64,000 nucleotides of DNA from GCA-2748575 sp965222725 (GTDB lineage Bacteria > Pseudomonadota > Gammaproteobacteria > Pseudomonadales > Ketobacteraceae): the NCBI GenBank assembly GCA_965222725.1, contig OZ244969.1:3224001-3288000 (forward strand). Reading direction: 5' to 3'. The notes beneath the pieces were generated by a model. It saw only the letters and a list, made by a program, of their open reading frames with translations, did no database searches and was not told the DNA's origin. Every line of letters starts with the position of its first letter. Position 1 is the first letter of the stretch. Positions 9,358 to 16,829 of this stretch are shown one piece after another. The translations under genes and the position numbers were made by a program.

Positions 9358-11118
9358 TTATTGTTGGTAAATCTGTTTGAGTTTTTTCTGCGTTCTTGGG
9401 CCTATGATTCCATCGACTTCAAGGTCATAGGCCTGCTGAAAACCTTTGGCAGCAGCTCTGGTTTTCCGCCCCATAATGCCGTCGACGATACCCGCATTAA
9501 ATGCCAGATTGTTAAGGCGAAGCTGTTGGCCTTTAACAGTGCTAACGTCCGGTAGTTGGTGCGGCTCGACTTTAAAAGGTACCGTATAGTCCGGCTCACC
9601 CGATGATGTCGGTTTCCAGATTTTAACTTCACCTGCACTGATTGGATCTTGCAGTGCCACCTCAAGAATGCCGTTCTGGTCAGTGGCTCCGTCAACGGTT
9701 TTTTGATCGCATACCAGTTTAAAGGGCCAATTTACCAAAGGTTTGTTCTTGCGGTTTTTGAGTTGCAATATGAACTTTTCCCCGGCGGGCACCAGGTAAG
9801 CGACAGGAATATTGTGCTGTCGTAGTCGGGTCAGGTGCTGACCTTTTTTACTCAGAACTTCATGCCCCAATTCTGGTGGTATATTCTGGTCCAGCAGGGC
9901 AGAAGCAACGGGACCAACGTCACCACTATCGGATGTAAATTGATGCGCCTGACTATACTGAGCGAGTGGCCTCAGGCTGGTCGCTTTTGCTTGCAGCTTG
10001 GCAGCGTCTTTTTCCAGCGATTCAATATAGGCAAAATCCAGTTGGTTTTCTGAATAGAGCAATTGGAGTTGCTCGCTTTGGTCTTCGCCATTGAGTTTGT
10101 AAGGTAGCCAGATTTCATTGAGCCAGTGTCCATCGGCTTCACGGGTGATCAGCTGGTCAAAATCTCCGTTCCAGTTGTTACGATAAAAACCCACATTGAT
10201 ATCACGCAGTGAATGGTTTTTGTTAATCTCCAGTTCACGCCACAGCATACCTTTCCAGAATACATAGACGAATCCGGGTGGCAGCAGGTCTGCTCGTTGT
10301 CGGTCACGTGTTTTATCCACATAGCCCAAGGGTTTGACCGGGACCAATACCGAGTCCCACTCTTCTTTTTCGGTCGTTTTGTCATAGGTGGGGTGATCAG
10401 ATACTAGTGGCAGTTTAATTGGGTTTCCTGCACCGCTGGTACTGATCACTAATGACAGATCGCGCGGAGTCTGTTCAAGGTGGCTGAATTCAACCAGGCA
10501 GCGATGGGTGTGTTCATGATCGATTTTCGCGTGTCGGAGTTGACTGCGTTCGCCCGGGGTGCTCCCCTGATTAATCGAATTGACTTCAAGGCGTTGTTTG
10601 AAGCAGCGGGCCCGCCCGGCTATTTCCACACAGATTTTGTATTGTGCCTGCGGTTTAGGGATATTTGCGCTCGATGGATTGCCGTTGGTCTGGTTTGACC
10701 AGTCAGTGGCGGAATTGGTAACCCTGGAGCTATTCGCGCTGCCTTTCAAGTCTGCCAGCGAGCGAAGCATGGAGTTACTATAAAGTTTCGATTCAGGACC
10801 GGCTAAAGGTCGTCGTGAGGCTCCTTGAGGCGCTTTGGCTGGTCCGCCCATATGTGCCAAAGAACCGCTCTGAACCTTCAGGTTCCCTTTTTGCAGTTGC
10901 TCGATGAGTGTTTCTCTGGGGGAGCCGTGACTGCTTAAGCACAAAAAATGTCGAAGTTCCGGTAGCTGCTGGTCATTCTGTGCCAATAAGTTGTCCACCA
11001 GGGTTTCAATTTCCCGGTTTGTAGTGAGGGATATTCGCTGTTGGTGAATTAACTGTCCGCTTTGGCTGGAGTGGACAATGTCATACACCTTGCCATTGAT
11101 GGAGAACCGAAACGACAT
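9358..11118 (-). CDS. VasX-N-like / peptidoglycan-binding protein, effector module
   Basis: A 586-residue protein without a signal peptide. The N-terminal third is low in motifs. A middle segment has LPPGFVYVFWKGMLWRELEI and NEIWLPYKL, which resemble the N-terminal region of VasX-type type VI effectors (R/LPGxxYVY...LWRE). Next comes a transthyretin-like segment (GATDQNGILEVAL) like those used as T6SS effector adaptors, and residues 525-586 are a PG_binding_1 repeat (VDGIMGRKTRAAAKGFQQ). A protein made in the cytosol yet carrying a wall-binding domain points to delivery into another cell envelope. It opens the three-gene operon. No secretion-system structural genes are in the window. Confidence 0.5.
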   Translation of the reverse strand: MSFRFSINGKVYDIVHSSQSGQLIHQQRISLTTNREIETLVDNLLAQNDQQLPELRHFLCLSSHGSPRETLIEQLQKGNLKVQSGSLAHMGGPAKAPQGASRRPLAGPESKLYSNSMLRSLADLKGSANSSRVTNSATDWSNQTNGNPSSANIPKPQAQYKICVEIAGRARCFKQRLEVNSINQGSTPGERSQLRHAKIDHEHTHRCLVEFSHLEQTPRDLSLVISTSGAGNPIKLPLVSDHPTYDKTTEKEEWDSVLVPVKPLGYVDKTRDRQRADLLPPGFVYVFWKGMLWRELEINKNHSLRDINVGFYRNNWNGDFDQLITREADGHWLNEIWLPYKLNGEDQSEQLQLLYSENQLDFAYIESLEKDAAKLQAKATSLRPLAQYSQAHQFTSDSGDVGPVASALLDQNIPPELGHEVLSKKGQHLTRLRQHNIPVAYLVPAGEKFILQLKNRKNKPLVNWPFKLVCDQKTVDGATDQNGILEVALQDPISAGEVKIWKPTSSGEPDYTVPFKVEPHQLPDVSTVKGQQLRLNNLAFNAGIVDGIMGRKTRAAAKGFQQAYDLEVDGIIGPRTQKKLKQIYQQ

Positions 11119-11337
11119 AATATGTGCTTGTGTGTATTGATCGACTAGGGAATGTCATATAGTGCGTAATCACATAAAGAAACGGCTTGTTTTGGCTTGT
11201 CAGGATGAAGGCGTATGGGCTGCGGGGGATTAATAAGCACTGTTGAAACGTTCATTTCAGTGCCTGGTAGGGCCAGTCCCTTGAAAAACCTCTGAAGATC
11301 ACTATATCCATGTAGATTATTTTTGTGAGGAACCCCA

Positions 11338-11790
11338 ATGAGCACCTCAGAAGCACTTCAGATTGTCTGCCCTGCCTGTACGGCTATCAACAGAGTGCCG
11401 GCAGCAAAGCTGGGCAACAAGCCTCTATGCGGGAAATGTCGCAAGGCGTTGGTCTCGGGCCAGCCTGTGGTGACCAGCGATCAGACTTTCAGCCGCTTTG
11501 CAGACAAGTCCGATTTGCCCGTGGTTGTCGATTTCTGGGCAACCTGGTGTGGCCCCTGCCAGCAGTTTGCACCGGTATTCAGCGAAGTGGCGGCGGAATT
11601 GTCGACTCGCGCCAGCTTTATCAAGCTGGATACAGAAGCGAATCCGGTTACGGCGGCGCGGTTCCAGATACGTTCGATTCCTACGCTAATGATTATTCAC
11701 AAAGGAAGAGAAGTGGCGCGTCTGTCGGGAGCTTTGCCCAAATCTCAGTTTCAGCAATGGTTGAATCAGAATCTAGCCGCTGTGAATTGA
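11338..11790 (+). CDS. trxC: thioredoxin 2 (TrxC)
   Basis: A 150-residue thioredoxin of the TrxC type. The N-terminal zinc-binding extension has two CxxC pairs, Cys11/Cys14 and Cys31/Cys34, and the thioredoxin fold carries the active site WCGPC at 70-74 and the cis-Pro loop SIPTLM. It reduces protein disulfides in the cytosol and is induced by oxidative stress in Escherichia coli; the zinc pairs tune redox potential. AGGAACCCCA lies just ahead of the ATG at 11338. Its stop directly abuts the stop of the convergent HupE-like gene at 11791. Confidence 0.95.
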   Translation: MSTSEALQIVCPACTAINRVPAAKLGNKPLCGKCRKALVSGQPVVTSDQTFSRFADKSDLPVVVDFWATWCGPCQQFAPVFSEVAAELSTRASFIKLDTEANPVTAARFQIRSIPTLMIIHKGREVARLSGALPKSQFQQWLNQNLAAVN

Positions 11791-12390
11791 TCAGGCTGCC
11801 AGCTGACTGAACTTGAGGCACAGCACCAGTACACTGCAGGCCGTAATCCAGGAGCCAAGAATACGCACACCAATAAAGTGCCAGTCACGTTTCAGTTGCC
11901 GTACCATGACAATGATGTAAACGGGCACCAGGGTAAGCCCCAGCCAGGTGCCGGCTGCCATGATCAGGTTTTCCCGCCAGTTATCCAGATCCGGTGGCGA
12001 TGTACTGCCGGCCGCCAGCGCGGTAATCAGTGCCAGTGCCACCATCAGCCAAAGCGGCAAGCGCAGGTTGGCGGCCACGCATAGGCCAAGAAAGATCGCC
12101 AGCCCCAGCGTGATAGCGCTGGGTAGAACAAAGCCAGCGAATTTCGCACCAGCGATCGTTACGAACAGGGTAACCAGATAGAGCACCATCAGTTTGGTGG
12201 TGCCCTTACCATTGGGAATGCGCCCGGCCAACAAGCCGAACGCCACCAGTATCAAAGCGACAGATAATTCGTAGAAGGGGTGAATAATACCCCAGTAGAA
12301 ATTGGCGGCGCCTTCAACCTGGGAATGGGCGCTGGCGGTACTGGTGAAGAATACCAGTACCGGCGCCAGGAACCACCCGGGCGGTCTCAT
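11791..12390 (-). CDS. HupE/UreJ-like membrane protein, second copy
   Basis: A 199-residue membrane protein with a cleavable signal ending at ASA and then HSQVEGAANFYWGIIHP, the same pattern as the mature N-terminus of the upstream HupE protein. About five or six hydrophobic helices follow. It lacks the GHAHG loop of the first protein, so it is a diverged paralogue rather than a plain duplicate. Its ATG overlaps the stop of the upstream hupE gene by 4 bases (12387-12390). HupE/UreJ proteins are metal (nickel or cobalt) permeases or accessory proteins; in this operon the pair probably takes over metal that the TonB receptor brings into the periplasm. Confidence 0.65.
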   Translation of the reverse strand: MRPPGWFLAPVLVFFTSTASAHSQVEGAANFYWGIIHPFYELSVALILVAFGLLAGRIPNGKGTTKLMVLYLVTLFVTIAGAKFAGFVLPSAITLGLAIFLGLCVAANLRLPLWLMVALALITALAAGSTSPPDLDNWRENLIMAAGTWLGLTLVPVYIIVMVRQLKRDWHFIGVRILGSWITACSVLVLCLKFSQLAA

Positions 12391-12968
12391 ACCTGCACGA
12401 GAAACCAGACGCCCAGCCCTGCAATCACGGCACCGCCGGCCTGCACGGTTTTAACACCTGCCGGCCAGCGCACCAGTAAACCGAAGACGATGCCGCCAAT
12501 ATGCAGCAGGCCGGTGGCAATCACGAATCCCAGACTGTAGCTTAACGGATTGGTGGCGTCCGGCAGTTCAGTGCCGTGGGCGTGGCCATGAAAAATCGCG
12601 AAGCCGCCCACAATAATGGCGGCTACCCATAATGGCGGTTTGGCTTTAGCGGCGATCAATATACCCAGCACAACGGCGGACAGTGCAATGCCGACTTCCA
12701 CGCCGGGTACGGGAATACCCATCACACCCAGTGCACCACCAAACGCCATGACCATGGGAAATACCACCGGCAACAGCCAGATGGCGGGCTGACCAAGAAA
12801 CGCGCCCCACAGGCCAACGGCTACCATGGCAACCACATGGTCCCAACCGAATATCGGGTGCAGGAAGCCGCTGACAAAACCGCTGGCCGCGCCTTCGCCA
12901 CTGTGGGCAAAGGCCATGGTGGTCATGCCGGCAAGCAGCAGGCCAACACTGTATCTGAGTATGGTCAT
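12387..12968 (-). CDS. HupE/UreJ family metal permease
   Basis: A 193-residue polytopic inner-membrane protein of the HupE/UreJ family. A signal peptide ends at AFA, followed by the family signature HSGEGAASGF...GFLHPIFGWDHVVAM, six hydrophobic helices and the His-rich loop FAIFHGHAHGTELP. HupE of Rhizobium was shown to move nickel; many marine relatives sit outside hydrogenase or urease loci, as here, where neither enzyme is present. It lies 28 bases downstream of the TonB receptor gene and overlaps the second HupE-like gene. The metal (nickel, cobalt or other) cannot be told from sequence. Confidence 0.85.
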   Translation of the reverse strand: MTILRYSVGLLLAGMTTMAFAHSGEGAASGFVSGFLHPIFGWDHVVAMVAVGLWGAFLGQPAIWLLPVVFPMVMAFGGALGVMGIPVPGVEVGIALSAVVLGILIAAKAKPPLWVAAIIVGGFAIFHGHAHGTELPDATNPLSYSLGFVIATGLLHIGGIVFGLLVRWPAGVKTVQAGGAVIAGLGVWFLVQV

Positions 12969-12996
12969 GATGGAGTTCCCCCGTTGTTCGCTGCCG

Positions 12997-15141
12997 TTAA
13001 TCTAACTGATATTCCACATAGAGTCGAAACGTTCTTGGTTCGAACACATGGTAGTGATGATCACCCACGGGGGTGGCTTCCGTCGCCAGTTGGGATTCGT
13101 AGTAGTACTCCACATCGTGGTCGTCGGAATCCAGCAGGTTAAGAATATCCAGGGTGGTTTTCAGTGCGGGCGTCCACTGGTAGCTCATTCGGGCGTTCAC
13201 AATACTGCTGCTGTCGGCGGTCTGGCCATCGTCCAGTGGGTATTCATCAAAATAGCGCCAGTGCAGGCTGCCCTGTAAACCATTGGCAAAATCGGCGTTG
13301 GCGCCAAGGGTTATTACCTGTTCCAGCGCACCGGGAATATCAGAAACGTCGGCATCGTCAAAGCTTGCATCGGTATAGGCGTATTCAAAGTCAAAGGTCC
13401 ATACCGGATCCAGCCAGTAGTACAGGGTGAATTCAACGCCTTCGCGGGTGGAGGATTCGCCGGTGTCCTCGTTGGTGCCTTCATCGCCCACAAACAGTAA
13501 TTCGGAATCGATCTCCAGGCGCCATAGTGCAATGGAGGCATTCACCTGATCGGTAATAAAGGCTCTGAGCCCGGTTTCGTAGCCCAGGGTGTCCACCAGC
13601 GGATCGGCTGAGTCAATTTCTTCACCGCTATCCGGATTCCGGGTGGAAGTGACGCCGCGGGCATCGTTGCTGTGAAAGCCTTTGCCTACGCTCACGTAAC
13701 CTTCGTAATGGGGATTAAAGCTGTAGATAAGGCTCAGTGTGGGGGTGACAATGTCGTCGTCGGCACTGCCGGAGTTTGCTGCCAGGGTCGTGGGGTCGGC
13801 GGCGTCTTTGGCGGTAACGTCAAAATCAAAATAGTCGTAACGCAGTCCGAATACAGAGCGGAAGGCATCGTTCCAGTGGATGGTGTTTTGCCAGTACAGG
13901 CTCAGGCTGTATTCTTCAACCGCATCGGCGCGAATACTGCCATCGGGCAACGGCATCCTGTCCTGGGTGCGTCTGAGGGCGATGTCTTTGATATCGTCAT
14001 AACGGCTCTGGGTGCCCAGGGTGTTTTCCATTGTTTTGCCTGCGATATCGCTCTGGGCTGTCCAGGCGATATCCCAACCATAGATATTCCGGTCATCCAG
14101 TTGCTGGAACTGATCGCCGTTACCATCATCGTTGGTGAAGTAACTGAAGTTGGACCACAGCTGCATTTCATAGGAAATGGCATAGAGGCTAACGTCCAGT
14201 CTGCCGTTGCTGAGTTGTTTCTGCCAGGCGCCGGACAAACTGTATCGTTCCGATTCGCCACCCAGGGTGGGATCGATAGAGCCAAGATCACTGATAATAC
14301 CGGCATCTACCGCTCGTTGTGGAATCTGGTCAGCGGCATTCCATTGGTTATCGTAGGCCATCAGTGTCAGCGACAGCGTTTGCCCTGGCTGATTCCAGTG
14401 ATGCTTGACCCACAGGTTTTTCTTTTTGACATCTTCTTCAACATCATCCCAGGGGCCATCGTAAGTCTGGTATTCCACACCGTAAATCAGGTGGGAGTTA
14501 CTGCCGTCGACAGCTTGTTCGCCCGTTACCAATGACCCTGTTACCAGGGTGCGAATGAAGTTGTCTTCCCCCATGCCCAGTTTGAGGCGGGTGGGTATGG
14601 CGGCAGATTGGGTGGTAAGTGTGGCTGATCCGGCACCGGAAAAATCCGCCACGTCCGCATAGTAGGAACCTTTGCGGTAGATCACCTCGTTAATCAGTTC
14701 GGGAATAATGAAGTTCAGGTCGGTGTAACCCTGCCCATGGCCATGGGTACGCATGTTCACCGGCATGGCATCGACCGCTGTATTGAAATCAGTGCCGTGG
14801 TCCAGATTAAAGCCCCGCAAGAAATACTGGTTAGCCTTGCCGTTCCCGCTGTGCTGCGTAGCCACCAGGCCGGGCACGGCTTCCAGAATATCGCCGGTAC
14901 GCAGGATGGGTTTAGCGTCCAGTTCGCTTTGGGATACGCGGCCTTCGGAAGCTGAAATCGCTTCGCCGATCAGGTTGGTTTTGGCACCCACCACTTCCAT
15001 GGTGTCCAGGGGTGATGAATTGGACAGGGCATTGCTGCTTGAGAGCAGGCCAAAACAAAGCAGGGCGAAAGGGGTTTTGATATGAGAAGTGATATGGGTT
15101 GGCGTTTGAGTTGTTGGCTGAAACTGCTGTCTGGTGTTCAT
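12997..15141 (-). CDS. TonB-dependent outer membrane receptor
   Basis: A 714-residue outer-membrane receptor. After a signal region (about 1-42) comes a TonB-box-like segment and plug domain (DILEAVPGLVATQHSGNGKANQ near 85, then FLRGFNLDHGTDF), followed by a beta-barrel with alternating aromatic strands ending in the C-terminal RTFRLYVEYQLD. The plug contains the His-bearing loop NMRTHGHGQGYTD and the C-terminus has GDHHYHVF, which would suit metal or metallophore binding. It is the first gene of an operon with two HupE-like permeases, so the cargo is probably a transition metal. A 14-bp palindrome lies 20 bases upstream of the ATG. It is divergent from the BlaI/M56 pair. Confidence 0.9.
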   Translation of the reverse strand: MNTRQQFQPTTQTPTHITSHIKTPFALLCFGLLSSSNALSNSSPLDTMEVVGAKTNLIGEAISASEGRVSQSELDAKPILRTGDILEAVPGLVATQHSGNGKANQYFLRGFNLDHGTDFNTAVDAMPVNMRTHGHGQGYTDLNFIIPELINEVIYRKGSYYADVADFSGAGSATLTTQSAAIPTRLKLGMGEDNFIRTLVTGSLVTGEQAVDGSNSHLIYGVEYQTYDGPWDDVEEDVKKKNLWVKHHWNQPGQTLSLTLMAYDNQWNAADQIPQRAVDAGIISDLGSIDPTLGGESERYSLSGAWQKQLSNGRLDVSLYAISYEMQLWSNFSYFTNDDGNGDQFQQLDDRNIYGWDIAWTAQSDIAGKTMENTLGTQSRYDDIKDIALRRTQDRMPLPDGSIRADAVEEYSLSLYWQNTIHWNDAFRSVFGLRYDYFDFDVTAKDAADPTTLAANSGSADDDIVTPTLSLIYSFNPHYEGYVSVGKGFHSNDARGVTSTRNPDSGEEIDSADPLVDTLGYETGLRAFITDQVNASIALWRLEIDSELLFVGDEGTNEDTGESSTREGVEFTLYYWLDPVWTFDFEYAYTDASFDDADVSDIPGALEQVITLGANADFANGLQGSLHWRYFDEYPLDDGQTADSSSIVNARMSYQWTPALKTTLDILNLLDSDDHDVEYYYESQLATEATPVGDHHYHVFEPRTFRLYVEYQLD

Positions 15142-15160
15142 GGTTTTCCTCTGGCAATAG

Positions 15161-15174
15161 GCGGAATATTCCGC
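15161..15174. promoter_or_regulatory. palindrome ahead of TonB receptor gene
   Basis: GCGGAATATTCCGC is a perfect 14-bp palindrome placed 20-33 bases upstream of the receptor ATG (15141), ahead of its AGAGGAAAA ribosome-binding site. It may be an operator for a repressor (the neighbouring BlaI-type protein is one candidate) or a leader hairpin. It does not match NikR, Fur or Zur consensus boxes as I know them. Confidence 0.4.
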
Positions 15175-15306
15175 TAGGTTAGGCGCAGATGCATGACTGA
15201 AGATGCCGCGATTTTGCCGGTTAATTTGCTAAAAAACCAATAAAAAACAAAATGATAGAGAAATATGACGGCTTTGGGGGAGTGCTTGTGAAGGCCTGTT
15301 TGTACA

Positions 15307-15321
15307 CCGATTGCCAATCGG
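15307..15321. promoter_or_regulatory. inverted repeat ahead of blaI-like gene
   Basis: CCGATTG-C-CAATCGG is a perfect 7-1-7 inverted repeat ending 21 bases before the ATG of the BlaI-like gene. Its place suits autoregulation by that repressor, as BlaI/MecI proteins bind dyad operators in their own promoters, although the sequence is not the classical TACA-TGTA core. Confidence 0.4.
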
Positions 15322-15342
15322 ATTTTTACCTGGATTCCTTGT

Positions 15343-15774
15343 ATGCCGATCGCTAGGAAACGCTCGAATACCAATGCCTTGCCCTATAACCTGGGGGAGC
15401 TGGAGCTGAATGTATTGCAGCTGCTCTGGCGGGATGGATCGCTGGATGCCGCCGGCGTGCTGGAGCGCCTCAGTGTGGATAAAAGGCCCAGCCTGAACAC
15501 CGTGCAAAGTACCCTGGAGCGGTTGCGCAAAAAGGATCTGGTGGGGCGTAGCAAATTACAGCGCCGCTTTCTGTATGAGGCACGCTATACCCGCCCGGAA
15601 TTGCTGGGTCGCATGATGGGCGGTGTGATCAAACTGCTGCACGACGGCAAACTGGAAACCATTCTCAGTAGTTTTGTCAGTGCTGCCGAAACCATGGATG
15701 AAGATTCCCTGGATTATCTGTCGGATCTGATTGCCAGTAAAAAAGCCGGCCTCAGTGGAGACGATCATGATTGA
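15343..15774 (+). CDS. BlaI/MecI/CopY family repressor
   Basis: A 143-residue winged-helix regulator of the BlaI/MecI/CopY type: LGELELNVLQLLW at residues 18-30, the recognition part RPSLNTVQSTLERLRKKDLV, and the helical dimerisation tail beginning RMMGGVIKLLHDG. In characterised systems a BlaR1-type M56 metalloprotease senses a signal and causes cleavage of this repressor. Here the M56 gene starts inside the last codons of this one (8-base overlap), so the pair is translated together. The divergent TonB receptor/HupE operon is a plausible target. Confidence 0.88.
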   Translation: MPIARKRSNTNALPYNLGELELNVLQLLWRDGSLDAAGVLERLSVDKRPSLNTVQSTLERLRKKDLVGRSKLQRRFLYEARYTRPELLGRMMGGVIKLLHDGKLETILSSFVSAAETMDEDSLDYLSDLIASKKAGLSGDDHD

Positions 15775-16735
15775 GCTGGGTTTCTGGGCGCTGGTCGCGG
15801 TGTGTCTGTGGGGGGTAACCACGCTTGGCATGCAGCTGCATTATCCATTGGTCCGGCCCCTGATATTCAAGTTCAGTCCTGCAGGCTCCAGCCTGTTGAT
15901 TTTCCTGTATGCACTTTCCCCCCTGGCGATTTCGCTGGCCATGACCCTGATGCATTCCGCGTCGCTGGGCTATTTGATGACGTTCGATCATTGTCATGGC
16001 GACTGCGCTCCCCATTCGCTCGCAGCCAGTCAATCAGTATCGGCACTGGGTTTGGTTGTGTTGCTGGGAACCATTGTGTTGGTGGCCTGGCGTGTAATGC
16101 GTGCCGTTACCGGCTCCCGTATGGCAGCGCAGCTATTACACCTGGCGGATAGTGGCTCTGATGATTTTACTGATAGTGACAAAGATGCCCCTGCGTCTGT
16201 GCCATTGCTGGCGGCCAATGTGGGCTTTCTTCGTCCCCGAGTTTTTATTTCGCGGCTATTGTCTGACGGGCTTTCAGAAGAACAGCTACGTTCGGTGGCC
16301 TTGCACGAACAGGCCCACAGTGTGCGCCGGGATAATCTGCGGTTGTTGCTGGTGGGTATTGTTTGTGGTGGCAGGCATCTGTTAAGTGCCGGGTTGTTGC
16401 AGGATTTGCAGCAGACTACGGAAATGGCCTGTGATGATTATGCCGGCCGTAAGGCGGGCAGGTTGAATGTAGCGGAAGCGTTAGTAAATACGGCCAGATT
16501 AAAACGTCGTATTGCTGCAAGCCTTGAATCTTCATATCCCCGGTATTCATCCCTGTATCCTTTTGAGGGCCAGGATCTTAAGGCCCGGGTTCACCGCTTG
16601 CTGGAGGCGGAAAAACCGGGTCTGCCTGTTGCCGGATTTTATCCGCTTGGCTTTTTGGCGCTGGTTTCCATTGTGCTGGTGCTGGGTCATCCGCTGCATT
16701 GCGGGATCGAGTTTCTGCTGGGTCAGACTTTTTAA
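15767..16735 (+). CDS. M56 family (BlaR1-like) membrane metallopeptidase
   Basis: A 322-residue membrane protein with N-terminal hydrophobic helices (roughly 1-20, 35-60 and 85-105), a zinc-peptidase motif HEQAH at residue 180 (ALHEQAHSVRRDN), the downstream acidic helix EMACDDYAGRKAG that supplies the third ligand, and a final transmembrane segment. It has no C-terminal penicillin-binding sensor domain, so unlike BlaR1 it cannot sense beta-lactams that way; the signal must be read by the membrane or loop parts. The ATG at 15767 overlaps the blaI-like stop. It presumably inactivates that repressor. Confidence 0.85.
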   Translation: MIELGFWALVAVCLWGVTTLGMQLHYPLVRPLIFKFSPAGSSLLIFLYALSPLAISLAMTLMHSASLGYLMTFDHCHGDCAPHSLAASQSVSALGLVVLLGTIVLVAWRVMRAVTGSRMAAQLLHLADSGSDDFTDSDKDAPASVPLLAANVGFLRPRVFISRLLSDGLSEEQLRSVALHEQAHSVRRDNLRLLLVGIVCGGRHLLSAGLLQDLQQTTEMACDDYAGRKAGRLNVAEALVNTARLKRRIAASLESSYPRYSSLYPFEGQDLKARVHRLLEAEKPGLPVAGFYPLGFLALVSIVLVLGHPLHCGIEFLLGQTF

Positions 16736-16774
16736 TTCCTTTTTTCATTTTCCAATTTCCATTTTCCTTTATGC

Positions 16775-16799
16775 AAAAAAAGGCCCCTGGGACGGGGCC
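16775..16799 (-). terminator. rho-independent terminator of the 16830-20927 operon
   Basis: On the minus strand GGCCCC-GTCCCA-GGGGCC forms a 6-bp GC stem followed directly by seven T residues. It lies 30 bases beyond the stop of the gene ending at 16830. A clear intrinsic terminator. Confidence 0.8.
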
Positions 16800-16829
16800 A
16801 CTTGCTTTGCAGCGGGGAGCAAGAAAGTA

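Noticed and set aside
5694..11118. Full type VI secretion locus
   Set aside because: No TssB/C, Hcp, VgrG, ClpV or membrane-complex genes are present; only the effector-like operon is.
13672..14535. Long open frame on the plus strand (287 codons)
   Set aside because: It lies opposite the TonB receptor barrel, which has clear family motifs; the frame shows no domain.
15143..15342. Riboswitch ahead of the TonB receptor
   Set aside because: No conserved cobalamin-box or other aptamer core was seen; only a short palindrome.
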